Source of the DNA: Phaffia rhodozyma
Taxonomy: Eukaryota > Basidiomycota > Tremellomycetes > Cystofilobasidiales > Mrakiaceae
Length of the DNA stretch: 64,000 nucleotides
Assembly (NCBI GenBank): GCA_014706385.1
Contig: JACGZH010000006.1
Location: 124,001 to 188,000, forward strand
Direction of reading: 5' to 3'
Below are positions 60,300 to 64,000 of the stretch, piece after piece. Under the pieces are notes generated by a model. It had not been told where the DNA came from and searched no databases. It saw nothing but the letters and a program-made list of their open reading frames with translations. Position 1 is the stretch's first letter, and each line of letters begins with the position of its first letter. The translations under genes and the position numbers were made by a program.

Positions 60300-61651
60300 A
60301 GCTTTGGAGTTCATACGACCCAGCCGTCGAAGAAGCCGCTAAAGCACTCCCGACGGCGTACTTTGACGTGATCGTCTCGTGCGTGACCGCCGATCCTTTC
60401 GGGTTCTCCGTCCAGATCCTCGACGGAAAGAACCAGTTCGGGGCAGCTCTGGAAAAGTTGATGGCCGAGTTTTCATCGTTCCATGCCTCTCCTTCCGCTA
60501 GGTCGCCCCCTGGGTTCAGTCCGAAAGCCGGAGAGTTGATCTCTGGACAGGTCCGTCGGTTTCTTTCTTTCCTTTTTTCTTTTCTTTCCCGGAGACTTGT
60601 TTGTTGTGAGCTAGGCGTGTCCATTCGGCATCTGACAGACCAACTGGTTACGACTTTAATAAAATAAAATAATAAATCTTGGTCTCTTTCTTTAGTTCTC
60701 GGAGGACGATCAGTGGTACAGAGCTAGAGTGAAGCGAGCGTCCGCTCTGAAGAAAGAGTGCGAGGTTGTGTTTATCGACTAGTGGGTTTCTTTTTCTTTC
60801 TCTTTCTCTTTCGTTTTCTTTTTCTTTTTCGTTTTCTTTCTCTTCTCTCTCTCTCTCTCTCTTTTACTGACCCGCCGGTGTTTCCTGCTGGAATACATTT
60901 CTACAGTGGAAACGAGGAAGTCCTTCCGTTCTCCAAAGTTCGACCGATCGACTCCAAGTTCAAGACGTTGCCTCCTCAAGCTCATGCCGCTCGACTCTCG
61001 TTAGTCTCCAAGCTTTCCTTCTTTCTTCTCTCTTGTATACTTTCTTCCTCTCTCTCTTTTTCTCTTCCTCTGGGGGAAAGAAATCCCGGCACGCACAAGC
61101 TGGGGATTGCCAACAATAGAACCACACTCAAATTAACATTCTTTGTTGTTACTATCGTTACCGGAACAGCTTCGTCAAGCTCGTCAAGCCCGGGACGGAG
61201 TACGCCGAGGAATCCATCTTCAGATTCCGGGATATCGCCGAAGGTCGAAAACTCATGTAAGCGTTCATCTGCCGATAGCTGTCTTTCGTTCCTGTACCGG
61301 TTGATTGACTGATCAATGCAATCAAACACGATGATGTTCGTTTGCTCTGCTCTTCTCTTCTTTTATTTATTTATTTATTTAATTCTTTTAAGCGCCAACA
61401 TCGACTACGAAGAACCTACGTCGACAAACAGCAAGCTTCTCCACCTCCGGCTGATCGATCCTGCCGACCCGGCCACCGCCAGAGACGCCCTCGCATCCGT
61501 CAACAAGGACATGATCAGAGAAGGCCTAGGCTCGCTCGATACCAGTCTGAAGTACATCAACGGGGTCTACCCCTCGGTCGTTCTTGCCTTGGAGGGAGGT
61601 TCGTCCTCTTTCTTTTCGTTGTCTTCACCCTTTCCCTTTTCCCTTTCCTTT

Positions 61652-61687
<36 letters not shown>

Positions 61688-61851
61688 CCTTCCCTCCCCC
61701 TCTTCTTCTTTCGTCTGGAGACACGTCGAATGTTTGGGTAAACACATATCCTGACGACCGATACATCATCTCTCGATCATTCACAGCTACCAACCTGGCC
61801 AAACGAGAACGACTAGGCCAGTTCGAGTTCGGTGATGTCTCTGAGGAATAA
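56550..61851 (+). CDS. SND1: Tudor-SN (p100, staphylococcal nuclease-like repeats plus Tudor domain)
   Basis: Nineteen exons (first 56550-56570, then 56756-56765, 56969-57038, 57165-57396, 57529-58505 ... last 61787-61851) close in phase to 959 residues. SN-like repeats: [17 protein letters not shown] with [30 protein letters not shown] with [32 protein letters not shown]; and [20 protein letters not shown] with LAGIRAPRT. The Tudor core is [15 protein letters not shown] and [20 protein letters not shown], followed by a C-terminal half-SN domain ending [12 protein letters not shown]. Tudor-SN is a cytoplasmic RNA-binding/nuclease protein of RNA granules and RNA silencing or editing-linked decay. 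Exons 2 (10 nt) and 13 (12 nt) are micro-exons, and intron 2 is GC-AG. Many introns contain long microsatellites. Not related to the SND2 targeting gene despite the symbol. Confidence 0.96.
57403..57446. repeat. (GT)22 microsatellite beside a splice donor
   Basis: Forty-four bases of GT start six bases inside the Tudor-SN intron that opens GTAAGC at 57397. Confidence 0.97.
58739..58766. repeat. Intronic (CT)n in Tudor-SN
   Basis: A pure CT tract lies in the intron between exons 6 and 7, preceded by T-runs. Similar tracts occur at 59387-59413 and 60270-60296 in later introns; the last abuts the acceptor TTCAG. Confidence 0.9.
61654..61687. repeat. Poly-T (T34) in last Tudor-SN intron
   Basis: An uninterrupted run of 34 T inside the intron between exons 18 and 19. 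Confidence 0.95.
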
Positions 61852-62345
61852 AACGGAGGAGAGCAGAACGAGCAGGAGGGAAGAAGAAGGAAAACAAAAT
61901 TATACATCTCTTGTAGAGATCATGAGGGGGATGGCCTAGGATGATGGAGTGAAACCCTACTTTTTTTTTTGGGGGGGGGGGGGGGGTTTCCAAAAACAAA
62001 AGCGCGAGAGAGAGCGAAGGAATGTAAAAATGAAAATGAAGACAAAAACAAAAACAAAAATAAAAATGAAAAATCTAATAAAGAGAAGGAAATCAAGAAG
62101 AACAGATGAAAGGAATGCATGTGGGGGTTTCCACCAAGAGATGATCGTGATTCAAAAAAGGAAGACCAAGATGAACCAAACACACACATATACACACGCA
62201 AACAACCTTTCTCTAGAAGAGAAAGAAGCAAAGGCCAAGAAGGAGAAAAAAAAAGGACATTTCCATCTCGGAGGGTATAAACCTCGAAAAAAAAATGAAG
62301 CCTATGGAGTCTCTCACCCTCTCCCTCACCCTCTCTCTCTCTCTC
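61852..62345. other. Convergent 3' region Tudor-SN / NUP85
   Basis: This is 494 bp. It has T10 followed directly by G16 (61961-61986), an (AAAAAT/AAAAAC) irregular tract (62025-62075), and A/G-rich DNA. No gene seen. Confidence 0.5.
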
Positions 62346-64000
62346 TCAACCCAGCAGATCCCTAGCCAAATACCTAGCCAACGCCAGCCTAACTACCTCC
62401 AAGCCCTTCAGTCCTGCCAGATAGAACTCATCCGTCGGGGACTTTCCGTTTCCTTTTTTCCGTTGCCCGTTGACGAGCGGTCTTGATTTGGCGATCGTGT
62501 TGAAGGTCGATGTTGTCGACAGGGGCGTGTTGAATGCGTCAAAGGAGGAGGAGGAGGATGACGACGACGGGGCATTACCAGTAGAGGAAGACGTCGTTTG
62601 GAGATCGACAAGGTATCCCAAGTAGTCACCCGGTGAGTGACTCGAACCGGAAACGACCTCTTCCAACCGACCCAGCAAGCCATATGCTTCTTCCGTCCCG
62701 ACCAACATCCTCTGATCCTCCAAGATCACCACCGAGTCGACCAACAGGACAGCCCAGAACCCTTTGGGTGCGATATCGGATGCAAACATGTTGGACAGTA
62801 AGGAGGCAGCTTTGGGAAGATCGTTGGAATGGAACGATTCGAGAAAGTCTCGGTACAACGGGAGGAAGTTTAGTTTACTCGCCAGGATCGGGAACGTCGG
62901 GTTTGATGTCGTCGAGGGCGACAGGCCGGAAGCGGCCGAGGCGATGTAGTGAGGTGATTCGGGGGAGAAGAGTGATGGGGGGATAGAGTTGACATGCTCG
63001 ATGAATTCCTTGGGACCTATCGCAAGAAGCGAGAGGGAAGAGAAAAAAAAAAGCAAGATCAGAATAAAAGCGTGGCGAAAAAAAAGAGATAGACAAAAAC
63101 CACCCAACAGACCTTTTTGAACATAGACGTTTAAAATCTTATCCGATATTATCCCAAGTCTCCTTCCATCACCTGCTCGAACACAGTACGCGACAGCGAG
63201 GCCGTACTGCCTCGATTGAACCATTCGCTGACCGACCACTCTGGATAGCGTTCGACTTTCTTCTTCTAGGCCCAACGTCTGTAGACTGTTTGAGTTTCGT
63301 TCATCGATCGAGAGCAACGAGAAAGGAAAACACGTTTCGGTCAGGTCGTTCCGTCCGTGCCCACAAAGCAGACAACAAAGCAGAATTGGATAACGTACGT
63401 CCTGAAAACCTCTTCTACTTTGCTTTCGTCAATCCCACCTCCATCCTGCTCGTCCTTTTCTAGCGAGATCCTCTCCAAAAGGCCTGCGACCCGTCTCCTG
63501 CCTTCCTCTCCACATGTCTTCAGATAATCACACGTCATCCTCCACAGACCCTCCTCACTGGCCAGATGAAGCGCATATTCCAACACGAAGTGATCTCTCA
63601 ACCCTCTCTCCGCCCCAACAACTGTCTCGACCAGGCCCAGCTTATCCATCAAGTCCGTCAAATGAGTCGCTAGCCAGACGGACAACGTATTCGTAGAGGT
63701 GATCGTCTGGGTGATGTCTCCTTGAAGTAACGCGTACATCACGGTTTCATCCTGAGCCGCCGGATCCAACGAAAGCACACCGGAGCTGATCGTTCGGATG
63801 GTTTCCGGTAGGTCGTCTCGTTTCAACGACGGTCGGACCCAAACACCCCATGCGCCGACAGCCTCCTTCCAATCCACGCATTCCTCTAACACTCGGTCTT
63901 CTTTCCCTTGCATGAGCTCCAACACTGCTTGAACGACGTCTTCAAGCCCAGAGGATTCATCCGAAGAGCCCCAGGCTCCTTCGAGAGCCCACCCTCGTTT
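62346..64000 (-). CDS. NUP85: Nucleoporin Nup85 (Y-complex), 5' part outside the window
   Basis: Only the C-terminal part is present. It reads in from the right edge as DWKEAVGAWGVWVRPSLKRD, VMYALLQGDITQTITSTNTL, VWLATHLTDLMDKLGLVE, HFVLEYALHLASEEGLWRMT and CDYLKTCGEEGRRRVAGLLE. After an intron it continues ERNSNSLQTLGLEEESRTLS, QSRQYGLAVAYCVRAGDGRR, GPKEFIEHVNSIPP, LASKLNFLPLYRDFLESFHS and FWAVLLVDSVVILEDQRML, ending RLALARYLARDLLG (TGA 62346-62348). The helical order WLATHL..HLxDLM, YL..C...GR and LL.D...LE is that of Nup85/Nup75, a Y-complex scaffold subunit. A Ser-rich loop between the last helices is low complexity. No acceptor or start for the missing part can be judged. Confidence 0.85.

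Overview
The window is nuclear DNA of an intron-rich fungus, most likely a basidiomycete yeast. The evidence is short GT-AG introns (mostly 50-150 nt) in almost every gene, CTRAY-like branch points, compact alternating gene order, and a gene set that is entirely eukaryotic housekeeping. Protein character and intron density would suit Agaricomycotina, for example Tremellomycetes/Cystofilobasidiales such as Xanthophyllomyces/Phaffia. That placement is an impression, not a demonstrated assignment. No bacterial operon, phage, CRISPR or biosynthetic cluster is visible.

Layout. 0-4 kb: COG3 (Golgi tether, minus). 4-9 kb: NOP12/RBM34-type nucleolar RRM protein and the NEM1 lipid phosphatase (both plus). 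9.4-11.8 kb: NGL2-like EEP nuclease (minus), divergent from holocytochrome c synthase (12.5-13.6 kb). 14.1-17.9 kb: a large protein with three RanBP2 zinc fingers, probably a nucleoporin (minus), divergent from DGK1, the CTP-dependent diacylglycerol kinase (18.3-19.8 kb). 19.8-21.3 kb: a gene-poor stretch with a decayed TnpB/Fanzor-like C-terminal fragment and an intron-containing tRNA-His. 21.3-23.3 kb: unknown Ser-rich protein. 24.7-28.1 kb: NOT3/NOT5 of CCR4-NOT. 28.5-29.5 kb: SND2/TMEM208 (minus). 30.5-31.7 kb: unknown low-complexity protein. 32.4-36.2 kb: AP-1 gamma adaptin (minus). 36.6-38.3 kb: Gfo/Idh/MocA dehydrogenase (minus). 39.1-45.2 kb: large mitochondrial-type PPR protein. 45.8-47.4 kb: IMP4. 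47.9-49.1 kb: unknown, possibly RecA-fold, protein (minus). 50.3-51.4 kb: ribosomal protein eS7. 52.5-54.5 kb: DUF6699-like unknown (minus). 54.6-56.5 kb: dense minisatellites and homopolymers. 56.5-61.9 kb: Tudor-SN (SND1/p100, 19 exons). 62.3 kb to the right edge: NUP85, 5' truncated.

Functionally the genes fall into secretory traffic (COG3, AP-1, SND2), RNA metabolism and ribosome biogenesis (NOP12, IMP4, eS7, NOT3, NGL2, Tudor-SN), nuclear pore (ZnF protein, NUP85), mitochondria (HCCS, PPR) and phosphatidate/diacylglycerol balance (NEM1, DGK1).

No clearly new multi-gene system was found. The most interesting signals are the Fanzor-like remnant, the ATG-only first exons (IMP4, SND2), 10-13 nt micro-exons (one followed by a GC-AG intron), the repeated GFNWAAAG motif attached to each zinc finger, the TCACGTGA palindrome restricted to gene-flanking DNA, and an abrupt microsatellite-rich domain from about 50.8 kb to 62 kb. 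Exon limits were placed by hand from splice consensus and reading-frame continuity. Where I summed the exons the phases close exactly (NOP12, NEM1, HCCS, DGK1, NOT3, IMP4, eS7, Tudor-SN and both unknown plus-strand genes).
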